The translations under genes and the position numbers were made by a program. This document shows positions 43,893 to 53,487 of a DNA stretch of 64,000 bases, piece after piece. Below the pieces are notes generated by a model that did no database searches, was not told the DNA's origin, and saw only the letters and a program-made list of their open reading frames with translations. Positions within the stretch are counted from its first letter, which is position 1. Each line of letters starts with the position of its first letter. Source of the stretch: Paenibacillus foliorum (lineage in GTDB: Bacteria; Bacillota; Bacilli; Paenibacillales; NBRC-103111); assembly GCF_013141765.1 (NCBI RefSeq), contig NZ_WHOD01000045.1, forward strand, positions 1 through 64,000, in the 5' to 3' direction.

Positions 43893-45533
43893 TCATTTTT
43901 TAGCTAGGAACTGGTAAATGTCCTTGGTAAGGAACGCATTCTTTTTATTCTGTTCGAACCATTTCGCATACCAATCGATCGTCTGGTCTTGGCCGATCTT
44001 CTGCTTCAAGCTCTTGAGATCATTCATCGCCTGATCAACGGTATAAGCACCGCCACTGACTACAGTCTTAGCAATAAGATCCTTGCTTTGCTGGATCCAG
44101 TCATTATTGATTTTCAACAAATCGGCTGGAAGCGTTGGCATATGCTCGCCATGCGTAAAAGTGTATAACGGTATTGCGGGATTTTCGTATAAGACACGTG
44201 TTTCTTGTCTGATTCCAGCCCATTCTTCAGCATTAGGAATATTCTTGTCAAGGACAGGAACGTTGCATACTTCTTTGGAATCAATCGTTGTCGCTCCCAT
44301 GTACAAATCAGTGTTATAGCCTATTTCAATTTTACGTAAATCCGGATTAATTGGTCTAGGGCATCCTAGCTCGTCATTTTTCCAATGTACGTTTTCCGTA
44401 CCGAATTTGAGCGATTTCCACGTAGGTTCAGCTATCATGAAGTCGATCGTTTTCACTGCAGCAACCGGATCCTTCGAGCCCGCATATACCACCGTCGTCA
44501 TCTGAAGCGGATTTAACATTCTGATCGTGTATTGTCCGAACTCCGTTTTAGGCATAAGCATAGGGGCAATCGTTGCATTTCGATTTGTGCTGCGGAGTGT
44601 CGTTAATAAATCAACGTTAGGGTTGTCAGCCACATAGATTCCGAGCTTTCCAGACAAAAAGTCTTTTTTTGCTTTCTCGCCGTTCTTGTCCGTCAAATAA
44701 TCACGATCAACAACGCCTTCGTCGAACAGTCGTTTCTTGAAGGTAACGGCCGCTTTCATTCTCGCATCTTCTTCGATCAGCTTGTCATCTTTAATAAACA
44801 GCGTATTGCCATTCATAGCATCAATCGCTTCATCCCCTAAATAGGCGAGTGAATAACCGTATGTGTCCTTCTTCCCATTGCCGTCCGGATCTTGTTCTGT
44901 GAACGCTTTTGCCACTTTCAGCAGATCATCGAGCGTGTGCGGTACTTGTAATGAAAGTTTTGTTAGCCAGTCGGTGCGGATGAATACGGCTATTTGTACG
45001 GAGCTAGGAATAACCCGCCCGATTTCGTACAACTTTCCGTCAGGTTTTGTACCGATTTGGCGCATGATCGGATACTTTTCCAGCAATTTGCTGTAGTTCG
45101 GCGCATATTGTTTGATCAAAGCCTCCAGTGGCAGCAGTTGCTTCTGGCTATAGAGTTGATCCCGATAGCCAGTTTCAAATTCGTTAATAACGTCCGGAGC
45201 TTCTCCGGAAGCAAACAGAGTGTTAAACTTCTGCTTCGCTTCAAACCTCGGAACAGCGACAAATTCGACATCCGCTGGCCCGTTCTCGTTAATCCATTTT
45301 GTCCAGCGGTTATTCGTAACCGTTCCTTCCGCGGGCGGAGTGTTACCACGATCGTAGAGAGACATCTTGATCTTACCCCGTTTCTCCGGTGCTGCCGATG
45401 ATCCCTCTTTGGCTGGCAAGACGGAGGCTCTGCCTCCCTCTTCGCTCGATTTACTACAAGCAGCAAGCAGCGTCCCTGTCGCCAACACGACAGCCATTGT
45501 CGTAAACGTACTTATCTTCATTTTTCCTGCCAT
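43893..45533 (-). CDS. Extracellular solute-binding lipoprotein (sugar ABC transporter)
   Basis: About 546 residues. The signal has lipobox LLAACS. NRWTKWINENGPADVEFVAVPRF, FASGEAPDVINEFE and DPDGNGKKDTYGYSLAYLGDEAID are typical of LipO/YtcQ-type binding proteins of Paenibacillus and Bacillus. They capture oligosaccharides and pass them to the LplB/YtcP permeases encoded next door. I take the ATG at 45533 (G-rich ribosome site) and not the longer frame from 45623, which overlaps the permease. No ATPase gene is in the cluster, so a shared MsmK-like ATPase is expected elsewhere. Confidence 0.92.
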   Translation of the reverse strand: MAGKMKISTFTTMAVVLATGTLLAACSKSSEEGGRASVLPAKEGSSAAPEKRGKIKMSLYDRGNTPPAEGTVTNNRWTKWINENGPADVEFVAVPRFEAKQKFNTLFASGEAPDVINEFETGYRDQLYSQKQLLPLEALIKQYAPNYSKLLEKYPIMRQIGTKPDGKLYEIGRVIPSSVQIAVFIRTDWLTKLSLQVPHTLDDLLKVAKAFTEQDPDGNGKKDTYGYSLAYLGDEAIDAMNGNTLFIKDDKLIEEDARMKAAVTFKKRLFDEGVVDRDYLTDKNGEKAKKDFLSGKLGIYVADNPNVDLLTTLRSTNRNATIAPMLMPKTEFGQYTIRMLNPLQMTTVVYAGSKDPVAAVKTIDFMIAEPTWKSLKFGTENVHWKNDELGCPRPINPDLRKIEIGYNTDLYMGATTIDSKEVCNVPVLDKNIPNAEEWAGIRQETRVLYENPAIPLYTFTHGEHMPTLPADLLKINNDWIQQSKDLIAKTVVSGGAYTVDQAMNDLKSLKQKIGQDQTIDWYAKWFEQNKKNAFLTKDIYQFLAKK

Positions 45534-45603
45534 TTGTTGTTTTCCCCCATTTGGTATTAATGGACTGCTTTTGAACCCGTTCTTCCTATCGCTATTTTCC
45601 GGG

Positions 45604-46497
45604 TTAACCTTTGATAGCACCAAGCATCACACCTTTCACAAAATACTTTTGCAAAATAGGATATACGATCAGCATCGGCAGCGTCATGATGACAATGCCT
45701 CCGGCTTTCACGGCCTCAGGCGACATATTGTTTAAATCTTCAGGTTGTAGGGCAATCGTCTGCATCAGCATGCTCTGACTCTGCACCATCTGCTGAACAA
45801 ATACGGTCAAATTCATCTTCTCCGCATCGTTGATGAATATGAGTACGTTTAGGAAGGAATTCCAGTAGCCGACAGCTAGAAATAAGCAAATCGTCGCAAT
45901 AACTGGCATAGATAAAGGAAGAACTATTTGCACAAGAAGCCTCCATTCACCGCAGCCGTCGATGCGAGCAGACTCCTCTATCTCGACAGGAATCCCTTCG
46001 AAGTGGGTCCGCATGATCAACAGATTATACGCACCGACCAATCCGGGGAGCCATAGCGACCAGTAGGTATTAATCAGTCCGAGGCTTTTCATCAAAAGAA
46101 AGAATGGAATCAGCCCACCGCTAAACATCATCGTAAAAACCATAGCCAGTGTAATAAATTTGCGACCATAGCAATATTTACGTGACAACGCATATGAGGC
46201 AAGTGTAGTGCAGAGTAAGCTTAAGAAAGTCCCTCCCAACGTGATCTGCAAGCTGTTCAAAAACGAGGGGATGACTCTGGAGCCGAGAAACAATGTTTTA
46301 TAAGCTTCCAGATTAAAATGAATAGGCCACAACCAGACGAACCCTGAATCGATGGCCGCCGAATCGCTGAACGAAACTGCGATAATGTTGATTAACGGAA
46401 TAAGACAGCTGATGGCCGCTAACAGCAGAATTAAATGTACAATAACATTAAACCATTTCCCCGCGTAAGTCTCTCTCACGCTCCCACTTCCTTTCAT
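45604..46497 (-). CDS. ABC transporter permease, YtcP/LplC type
   Basis: The 297-residue permease has six helices. The EAA loop reads EIEESARIDGCGEWRLLVQIVLPLSMP, which contacts the ATPase. It ends KYFVKGVMLGAIKG, a hallmark of YtcP proteins. It follows the LplB-type permease gene by 6 bp and precedes the binding protein, so the three form one import unit. Confidence 0.94.
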   Translation of the reverse strand: MKGSGSVRETYAGKWFNVIVHLILLLAAISCLIPLINIIAVSFSDSAAIDSGFVWLWPIHFNLEAYKTLFLGSRVIPSFLNSLQITLGGTFLSLLCTTLASYALSRKYCYGRKFITLAMVFTMMFSGGLIPFFLLMKSLGLINTYWSLWLPGLVGAYNLLIMRTHFEGIPVEIEESARIDGCGEWRLLVQIVLPLSMPVIATICLFLAVGYWNSFLNVLIFINDAEKMNLTVFVQQMVQSQSMLMQTIALQPEDLNNMSPEAVKAGGIVIMTLPMLIVYPILQKYFVKGVMLGAIKG

Positions 46498-46503
46498 GCC
46501 GGA

Positions 46504-47472
46504 TTACCATAAGCTCTGGTTGAATTTACGGGCAATCTGGTTTGCCGTCAACACCAATACGAAGCCTACCAGTGACTCGAACAAACCCATCGCAGCGGGA
46601 ACACCAAACTCTCCCCCCTGAATTCCCGTCTTGAACGTGTAGGTACTAATGACCTCTGAAATATCGGCGACTACTCGATTCTGCATCACATAGATGTGGT
46701 CGAAACCGACCTCCATTACTCGTCCTACCCCAAGGATCAACAGTAAAATAATCGTAGGTCGAATGCCCGGAAGTGACACGTGCCACATCTGACGCCATTT
46801 GCCCGCACCGTCAATTGCAGCCGATTCGTACAAGCTCGGATCAATCGTCGTAAGTGCCGCCAAATAAATAATTGCGGAAAAACCAGCTTCTTTCCAAATT
46901 CCTGAACTGAGATACACCGCGGTCCATGCGAACGGCTTGTATAGAAAAGGATACCTTTCGCCGGTCAGCTTCTCCAGAATGTCGTTCACCATGCCGGAAT
47001 CCTGTGAAAACAAGGTGATAAAGATGCCGCCGACAATAACCCAGGAGAGAAAATGAGGCAAATATAGAAGTGTTTGCACCATTTTCTTAAACCACATCTT
47101 CCGAACTTCATTCAGCAGCAAAGCAACCATTATAGGAAATGGAAACCCGATAAAACTTAGTAAGCTCAGCATGAACGTATTACGGATTATTTTCCATCCT
47201 TGTGGGTTGTTAAACAAATAATCAAAATGCTTAAATCCGACCCATGAACTCCCCCAGATTCCATCCCAAAAGTTATAATCCTTGAATGCAAGGACGATCC
47301 CACCCATTGGTGCGTATTTGAATATGAGAAAACAAAAAATAGCGGGAGTGAGCATAATATAGAGTGGAATATTTTGCTTCAGATACTTATACTTGCTGGA
47401 CCTCTTCTTCATATCTCTTGTTGGAATCGACATTTCCATTTCCAAAGCTGTTTGTTTCGAAGATACTCGCAT
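46504..47472 (-). CDS. ABC transporter permease, LplB type
   Basis: The 322-residue permease begins with a polar N-terminus and then NIPLYIMLTPAIFCFLIFKYAPMGGIVLAFKDYNFWDGIWGS, typical of LplB. The EAA loop is LYESAAIDGAGKWRQMWHVSLPGIRPT. It is the first gene of the transport operon. The intergenic region upstream (47473-47794) contains its promoter, though I could not single out -35 and -10 boxes. The AraC sensor upstream on the same strand is its likely activator. Confidence 0.94.
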   Translation of the reverse strand: MRVSSKQTALEMEMSIPTRDMKKRSSKYKYLKQNIPLYIMLTPAIFCFLIFKYAPMGGIVLAFKDYNFWDGIWGSSWVGFKHFDYLFNNPQGWKIIRNTFMLSLLSFIGFPFPIMVALLLNEVRKMWFKKMVQTLLYLPHFLSWVIVGGIFITLFSQDSGMVNDILEKLTGERYPFLYKPFAWTAVYLSSGIWKEAGFSAIIYLAALTTIDPSLYESAAIDGAGKWRQMWHVSLPGIRPTIILLLILGVGRVMEVGFDHIYVMQNRVVADISEVISTYTFKTGIQGGEFGVPAAMGLFESLVGFVLVLTANQIARKFNQSLW

Positions 47473-47726
47473 GAGACTTCACCTCCTATGTCGCCCTGCC
47501 GAGCGTAGTATCGCATCATTGTGATCGTTTGTATTCCGCTCACAAACCAACACTACATCAAAGTCCGATTGCGGACAATTCACACATTTAGAGGTGATAC
47601 ACAATTTCAATAATCAGCAAAAAGCTTGGATTCACAGCTGTTTGTCGACAGCCTTGCGAGACTAGGGCGCATTCCATGCACAGTTTTTACACAAGACTCT
47701 GATTCCACAATTCCCCCAATATCAAC

Positions 47727-47779
47727 AAAAAAGACCGGTTCAATAGGGACTATGTTGATCGTTCCCCGAATCGGTCATT
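47727..47779 (-). terminator. Intrinsic terminator after AraC sensor gene
   Basis: GACCGGTTC and GAATCGGTC (one mismatch) form the stem, followed by TCTTTTTTG on the minus strand. Confidence 0.65.
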
Positions 47780-47794
47780 TTCATCAATGGATGT

Positions 47795-50032
47795 TTAAGA
47801 TTGCTGATACTCCTTGCGGTAATCGCCAGGTGTTCGACCCACAAGTTTCTTGAATACGCGGATAAATGAAAAGGTATGTGTATAGCCAACCTTCAATGCG
47901 ATTTCCTGGATCGGCGCGGATGTTGTGGACAGCAAATATTTGGCTTGTTCTATTCGCAAGCCAGCCAAATAATCAATAAATTTCTCACCGAATTCTTCTT
48001 TAAACAAGCGGCTTAAATAATTAGGTGTCAGCTTGAACCTCTCACTCAGCATGACAAGCGAAAAGTCGGAGCTGTTATACTCGTTCTCTATATACGCTTT
48101 CACTTGGTCAATCAGTTCGTGCTGGCTCCGCTGTGTGCGAAGTAGATCCAGTCTCAGAGCGGCATCCTCCAGAATACTACGCAGTTCTTCCTCCAATTCA
48201 TCTATCGTATCAAAGTTCACAATCCATTCGTTAATTGGATTCATTGCATATTCGCGCCAACATTCCAAATATTCTGCGGACAATCCCGACATTTCCTTAT
48301 AGAAATGAAATAATAAATAATTCATCAGATTGGCAACTTGTTCCCGTGAAAAGCGCTGTACGCGAATTTCGGCAAACAGGGCATTGTAATGTTTTTTCCA
48401 ATCAGATTCGCCTAGTCTGTAGAAATGGACCAGTTCACGGATATAGGGGAGTGAGCGGAAGATTTCCTCCCCGGTTTTGCTATTGATATCTGTGAATTCA
48501 ATGACGCTGCTGACTCCGAACGTTGTCTTATAACCAAGTGCTTCTAAAGCTTCATCATACGAACTAGATACCCTATGAATGCCTGACACTTTCGTTCCAA
48601 GTCCACAGGTGATCGTAATCGCCACATTTTTGTGGATCCAAGCCACCGTTTTGCGCATAATTTCCCGGAACCGATCATCGACATCATTATCATTTGGCAG
48701 CTGACAAACAATGCATAACCGATGTTTTTCAATCCATTCTGGACAGATCGCAATGTCCGCTTTCTGATTCAATTCCTGAATGACGTTATCAATGATGAAT
48801 TTAATTAAATATTGATCTTTATTATTGTAAGTGGAGGTAAATGAAGAATACTTGTCGATCTCAATAATGGCCACCCTGTAATGATCGTACGTTTCTTGAA
48901 ATCCAAAGTGCGATAACTCCCTCTCCCATTCCCCTTCCTGCCGAAGCTGTCCTCCAGTCAGCAATTCTTCGAACAAATATCGCCGACGGTAGCTGAAATT
49001 CTCATCGTTCTCTAGTCGATACTTACTGAATTGCTCGAGCAGATGATCAAGCAGATTGTCAATAATTTTGAATTCATCATACTTGACTTGCCCAAGTATA
49101 TGGGGTCGTTGAAGCGGAACGGATGAGAGCCGCTCCAATAGTGACTGAATCGGCTTGTAGTTCTGCCGACTCGCATATACGATCCATAATGCACCAGCAA
49201 GAATCGTGATGATGCCGATCACCATCCAGAATGTGTTGAGGCTCGATAGAAAACGAAAAACAATGCCGTCTACAAATCCACTACGGATCGTCCAACCTGT
49301 GTAGTCGGATTTCATTACAGTAAAATCTGTCCGATCTACGCTACCTCCTCTGCCTGCTATGTTTTCACCAATAATGATATCTCCATTGGCATCAAGCAGA
49401 TGGAGATAACTGAATTTAGAACGAGCTACATTGCTGACGAGTGTTGAGAGTGTATGTATTTTTATATTTACAACTAATATCCCATCTGTGCCAAGCGGCA
49501 ATGGCATGCGCTTAACCAGAGACACAACTGGCGTTGATACACCAGCATTATCGATATACTCGCGACCGACGCTCCAGTGATTGGCAGAGGGAGCGGCCAT
49601 TAAAGCGTTCACATATTGACTGTTGGTGAATTGTTCGAGCGCCAGCATTGAAGTATCGCTTAAGATGACCTGATCACGCGCGCGATACAAATAGACCGAA
49701 TCGATTTCATTGAAACTGTCGCGAAGCAGGATCAATTTCTTGTACACGTCACGGTCGTTAAGATAGCGATTTGGACTCGATGGGGACACACTGTAGAAAT
49801 CAATGACAGACTGCTCATCGAGAAGGGTCTGGACGATATATTGTTCGATTGACCTCAGCTTGGAATCGACATATTGCATCGTGTTCTCAGCATAAATCTC
49901 ATTAGCTTTTATCGCCTGCTGCTTGGACAACTCGCTCATGGTGACGAAAAATATCCACAACAACACGATAATAACGAGAATGAAGACGGGCAGATAAGCA
50001 AATACAAGACGATTTCCCCATTTTTTCCTCAT
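47795..50032 (-). CDS. Membrane-bound AraC-family sensor/regulator
   Basis: About 745 residues. Two transmembrane helices (about 12-34 and 267-290) enclose an extracellular sensor domain of the dCACHE type. An interdomain region follows, and a C-terminal AraC DNA-binding domain reads MLSERFKLTPNYLSRLFKEEFGEKF and IQEIALKVGYTHTFSFIRVFKKLVGRTPG. These one-component sensors activate neighbouring LplB/YtcP-type sugar uptake genes in Paenibacillus. I take the ATG at 50032 with a G-rich ribosome site 9-10 bases upstream. The likely target is the permease operon that follows. Confidence 0.92.
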   Translation of the reverse strand: MRKKWGNRLVFAYLPVFILVIIVLLWIFFVTMSELSKQQAIKANEIYAENTMQYVDSKLRSIEQYIVQTLLDEQSVIDFYSVSPSSPNRYLNDRDVYKKLILLRDSFNEIDSVYLYRARDQVILSDTSMLALEQFTNSQYVNALMAAPSANHWSVGREYIDNAGVSTPVVSLVKRMPLPLGTDGILVVNIKIHTLSTLVSNVARSKFSYLHLLDANGDIIIGENIAGRGGSVDRTDFTVMKSDYTGWTIRSGFVDGIVFRFLSSLNTFWMVIGIITILAGALWIVYASRQNYKPIQSLLERLSSVPLQRPHILGQVKYDEFKIIDNLLDHLLEQFSKYRLENDENFSYRRRYLFEELLTGGQLRQEGEWERELSHFGFQETYDHYRVAIIEIDKYSSFTSTYNNKDQYLIKFIIDNVIQELNQKADIAICPEWIEKHRLCIVCQLPNDNDVDDRFREIMRKTVAWIHKNVAITITCGLGTKVSGIHRVSSSYDEALEALGYKTTFGVSSVIEFTDINSKTGEEIFRSLPYIRELVHFYRLGESDWKKHYNALFAEIRVQRFSREQVANLMNYLLFHFYKEMSGLSAEYLECWREYAMNPINEWIVNFDTIDELEEELRSILEDAALRLDLLRTQRSQHELIDQVKAYIENEYNSSDFSLVMLSERFKLTPNYLSRLFKEEFGEKFIDYLAGLRIEQAKYLLSTTSAPIQEIALKVGYTHTFSFIRVFKKLVGRTPGDYRKEYQQS

Positions 50033-50172
50033 GCAATATCCCCCCTTTCCTTGGTACAAGGTACAACGATTCGAATGAACAAGTCAATACTTAATTAAGT
50101 GAATCGTACACATAAAGAAGAAAACAGGCTAAGAAAATTTTGAGTTGTGATTTCCTGATCCAACCATAAACC

Positions 50173-50208
50173 AAAAACCCCCATAGTGGTGAATTTCTCT
50201 ACGGGGGT
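50173..50208 (-). terminator. Intrinsic terminator after dioxygenase
   Basis: ACCCCCATAG and CTACGGGGGT form the stem and a T-run follows on the minus strand, 17 bp after the dioxygenase stop. Confidence 0.8.
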
Positions 50209-50224
50209 AGTCAATCTTACATTC

Positions 50225-50998
50225 TTATTTGAAATACATCTCCGTCATCCCATTCTCGATTCTCCCCGCAGTTACATATCGGCAATAGTGCTGGTAGTGT
50301 GCATGGTAGAGCTGCCCGTTTTTCGCTGGAGAATAAGTCAAATATAATTGGCGACGACTTACGTTTGCCATATTGGGTCCACTTTGATGCGGAGTGAACG
50401 AATGGAATAGGATAATATCGCCCGGTTCTGTCTCCACGATTTGCCCTTTAGACGAATCAATTTCAGCAATCTCCTCCGCGTTCATATTGCGGAGCTCCCC
50501 ATTAGTTGAACGAAGCCGATCATGATAGCCTGGAAATAGCTCCAATCCCCCATTCTCTGTCGAAGCGCCGTCAACCGCAACCATGACTGAAATCAGACCT
50601 TCTATCGGGAATCCTTGCCACCAGGCAGCATCTTGGTGCATCGTATATCCGGTAACACCAGGAAGCTTGTAAATAAGCTTGTCTTTAAAAAGTACCGGCT
50701 CATCCATATAAATATCACGAAGCGGTGCCAAAATGCGTGCATCGTTCACTAAACCCTGGAACACTCCGGAAAGATCCTGTACAGGATCAATCTTCTCAAT
50801 AATTGAACGTTCTTCTATCTTTCGGTAACCGACACGCAAATTGTTCGGATCGAGATATTCGTCCAAGCTGAGCAGCCTTTCACTTTCTTGACGCCAAACA
50901 GCGGCTTCTTGAGCAGTAAATACTTTACGTAGAACAAGATAGCCATTTTCATGATAAGCATTTAACTGTTCGGGAGTTAGCATCTTCGTAATTTTCAT
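50225..50998 (-). CDS. Phytanoyl-CoA dioxygenase-family protein
   Basis: About 257 residues of a PhyH Fe(II)/2-oxoglutarate dioxygenase. YTMHQDAAWWQGFP carries the HxD iron pair (near residue 122), FHSFTPHQSGPN holds the distal His (near 205), and SRRQLYLTYSPA carries the 2-oxoglutarate-binding Arg. GLELFPGYHDRL lies between. The substrate is unknown. ATG at 50998 is preferred; GTG and TTG codons just upstream are closer to the GAGGAT site. It is divergent from an AraC gene at 51140, the same arrangement as at 18155-20732, but without HEAT repeats. Confidence 0.9.
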   Translation of the reverse strand: MKITKMLTPEQLNAYHENGYLVLRKVFTAQEAAVWRQESERLLSLDEYLDPNNLRVGYRKIEERSIIEKIDPVQDLSGVFQGLVNDARILAPLRDIYMDEPVLFKDKLIYKLPGVTGYTMHQDAAWWQGFPIEGLISVMVAVDGASTENGGLELFPGYHDRLRSTNGELRNMNAEEIAEIDSSKGQIVETEPGDIILFHSFTPHQSGPNMANVSRRQLYLTYSPAKNGQLYHAHYQHYCRYVTAGRIENGMTEMYFK

Positions 50999-51139
50999 AT
51001 TCAACACATCCTCATATCTAATATATAGTTTTTGTTCATTTCTTGATATAATATTACTGCTTGAATTACCTATATTCCATGCAATAAATCATCAATTTTC
51101 ATATCCTTTTTTGTGTGGTGTAGAGAGGAGAAATTATCT

Positions 51140-51934
51140 ATGCTGGAGCAGTCTTTCCAAGTGAAATTAATACGTTGGTACAACACTTTGATCAAACGGT
51201 CCTTTATGTTGACAGAGGATACCTACAGCAATTGGGTGATATTGACTGCCGATGATGGCAGCTTCGATTATCGAATAGGCGAGGATAAGGGACGTGCGAA
51301 ATTCGGAGAACTCATCCTTTGTCCCCCTGGAGTGACCCTATATCGCCAAGCGGTCGGGGTACTTTCTTTTCTATTCATAGAATTCAATTGGTATGATAAT
51401 GAAGGACGTGTTATACAACCCGGACCAGATGTGCCTTTCGGAAAAATTTCCTTTCATCGAATCGATCGCTTCTCTTCGACCTTTGCGTGCATACGTGAAT
51501 TATCTGACTCGAATATACACGATCGGTTCGCTTATAAGCAGCATTTGTTGATGGATATTCTATACATGTGCGCAGCAGAACATCAAGATAAAACCTTCCA
51601 TATCACAGCGAATGACCCTATTATCCGTACTGCGGTTCTTCATATCCAGAATAATGCATATGAGCCACTATCCTTGATGCAGCTGGCTGATCGTGCATCT
51701 CTAAGCCAATCACAGTTTTCTAGGCGTTTTCAAGCAGCTATGGGAGTAACACCTATTGCGTATTTAACAGCTCTTCGAATGAGCAAAGCAAGTAATCTGC
51801 TGCTCAATACAGAGCTTACTTTAGAGGCGATCGCGCAGCAATGCGGCTACCAGAACGGATTTTATCTAAGCCGCGTCTTCACGAATACTTATAGCTTGAG
51901 CCCTTCAGTATTCCGCAAAACATATCGAATCTAG
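51140..51934 (+). CDS. AraC-family regulator
   Basis: About 264 residues. A cupin-like sensor (FGELILCPPGVTLYRQAVG) is followed by two AraC helix-turn-helices (LMQLADRASLSQSQFSRRFQAAMGVTP and LEAIAQQCGYQNGFYLSRVFTNTYSLSP). ATG at 51140 has GAGAGGAG about 9 bases upstream. It is transcribed away from the dioxygenase gene and probably controls it from the shared 141-bp intergenic region. Confidence 0.9.
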   Translation: MLEQSFQVKLIRWYNTLIKRSFMLTEDTYSNWVILTADDGSFDYRIGEDKGRAKFGELILCPPGVTLYRQAVGVLSFLFIEFNWYDNEGRVIQPGPDVPFGKISFHRIDRFSSTFACIRELSDSNIHDRFAYKQHLLMDILYMCAAEHQDKTFHITANDPIIRTAVLHIQNNAYEPLSLMQLADRASLSQSQFSRRFQAAMGVTPIAYLTALRMSKASNLLLNTELTLEAIAQQCGYQNGFYLSRVFTNTYSLSPSVFRKTYRI

Positions 51935-52133
51935 GAAATACTCAAATAAAAGAAAAAAACAGTACTGCCAATAGAATGACTTTTATATATATATTCTGAT
52001 TTGATCAGACCTAAACACCAGTTTATAGGCTCCTTTCTTTTTTGCCGCAAATTGCAGCATACGTTTAACTCGATAATGTCTTACCTTCGGCTTTGTTAAT
52101 TAGGGAGGGAGCAAAAGTAATAAGTACAAAAAA

Positions 52134-52170
52134 AGGTCTCCCAAGCCGTTTCGCGGCTAATGGGAGACCT
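52134..52170. terminator. Intrinsic terminator, convergent
   Basis: GGTCTCCC and GGGAGACC with an inner GCCG/CGGC pair form the stem, with an A-run on the left serving as a T-run for the minus-strand genes. Confidence 0.78.
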
Positions 52171-52222
52171 CTCTGTCTCAGTAGCTAGAACCATATTAAA
52201 GTTTACGTTAGATGACTGTACC

Positions 52223-52637
52223 TTAATTTTCAACGATTCTTAATAAGGGCTTACAATAAGGCACTATCTCTTTGCAATAATTTAGTTTTTCACTGGACTT
52301 TTCCATTAAGTCTAACCTACTATATGTATTTGCCAGACACCAAGCTATCAGAATCTTAGGATAGAGTGGCGAACTCAGAAACTTCGATTCTAATACACCA
52401 ATAACCTCTTCTTTGATATTTCCACTTAACAATTCACCTATTTCAACATAAGTTTCGTAAGCTTCTTTGCTTTTTTCACTACCAGGTACATTACTGGCGA
52501 GTTCCCCCATGCTCTGTGATACTACAGACCGTATAAAAACCAACAAAGGAACAAACATATAGAATAATAGCTAATAAAATAATGCTAAAACGAGGCTTTC
52601 TCCAATGTTTTAAGAAATACTCATTATTGATTTTCAT
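52223..52637 (-). pseudogene. Small membrane protein gene, probably frameshifted
   Basis: A good start at 52637 (AAAGGCGG 8 bases upstream) gives MKINNEYFLKHWRKPRFSII and a hydrophobic helix, but that frame stops after about 50 codons. A second frame, out of phase by one, continues as SVVSQSMGELASNVPGSEKS, then GNIKEEVIGVLESKFLSSP, to the stop at 52223. It has no start of its own with a ribosome site. One indel near 52500-52560 would join them into a protein of about 138 residues. No family is recognised. Confidence 0.55.
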
Positions 52638-52746
52638 CACTAATTCCGCCTTTTTTGGTTACATAGTGCTGGGTAAACAGAATTTTAATCAAGTACAATG
52701 CTACAAGTAATAACCCTAAGGTTAATCTGGTCCCAAATGAAATCAT
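52624..52746 (-). CDS. Small single-helix membrane protein (40 aa)
   Basis: The frame begins MISFGTRLTLGLLLVALYLI and ends KKGGISDENQ. It starts 4 bases after the stop of the PH-like gene and overlaps the start of the next gene, so it fits an operon of small genes. It has no clear ribosome site of its own. No family is recognised. Confidence 0.5.
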   Translation of the reverse strand: MISFGTRLTLGLLLVALYLIKILFTQHYVTKKGGISDENQ

Positions 52747-52750
52747 CGTT

Positions 52751-53098
52751 TTATTTTGGTATATGCTCTTGAATCTGCCTTTTTACTTCTTCTGGATTAT
52801 TAATTTGAAAAACGACATTCTCAAATTCATGATTATTCAACCGTAACACTACCACGTCTTTATGATTGTTGTATGAAATAAACGACCATTTATCAGTCAG
52901 CATGAAACGTCCCTCTCTAATATCTGCAATAGATGTACCCACTCTGAATTTCAACAATGAAACTTTAAAGTCTTCAATTGTCACATCTTTTATTGATGAA
53001 TATGGGATTTCCAATTGTCTTTTTAACGCTGCTAAACTTGTCAATCCACTTAGATGTAATATTATAGTGTTCTTAGTAAATTCAATTGTTCTAGACAT
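52751..53098 (-). CDS. Small PH-like domain protein
   Basis: The 115-residue protein alternates beta-strands and ends in a helix (NNPEEVKRQIQEHI). This is the pattern of bacterial PH-like domains: IPYSSIKDVTIEDFKVSLLKFRVG, then FMLTDKWSFISYNNHKDVVVLRLNNHEFENVVFQI. GAAGGAG precedes the ATG. It is followed at once by two small membrane-protein genes. Function is unknown. Confidence 0.6.
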   Translation of the reverse strand: MSRTIEFTKNTIILHLSGLTSLAALKRQLEIPYSSIKDVTIEDFKVSLLKFRVGTSIADIREGRFMLTDKWSFISYNNHKDVVVLRLNNHEFENVVFQINNPEEVKRQIQEHIPK

Positions 53099-53125
53099 CT
53101 TATTTTCTCCTTCCTATTAAAACCG

Positions 53126-53260
53126 TTATTTTATGTGGAGTATCCATTGAATCATCAATTTGATTAAATACCCGAAAATATCTGCTGCTGTGATTAGGAC
53201 TAATATCAATAGAATAATAATTACTGCAACCATCATAAGGGTAATGTTTACTCTATTCAT
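53126..53260 (-). CDS. Small membrane protein (44 aa)
   Basis: The frame reads MNRVNITLMMVAVIIILLIL followed by more hydrophobic and then amphipathic residues (IKLMIQWILHIK). A GGGAAG site is rather far upstream. It lies 27 bp before the PH-like gene on the same strand. A 19-codon frame (53387-53446) upstream is too short to judge. Confidence 0.4.
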   Translation of the reverse strand: MNRVNITLMMVAVIIILLILVLITAADIFGYLIKLMIQWILHIK

Positions 53261-53487
53261 TCAAGCGATCACTTCCCAATACCGTTATTCATCGTTTTAT
53301 CTTATTTTGTTGCCTTTCAACGCGCTTACTCTTTGTTAAACAAATACATCAACCAACTAATAACACCACCTATCATAAACATGATTCTAGCCCCTAAATA
53401 AGTGCTTTAAGACCTTTTCGGCAATTTTCTTATCGTCAATGTCCATTAGAATCACTCTCTTGTTAATAAAATCGTGCTTTTATAAAG

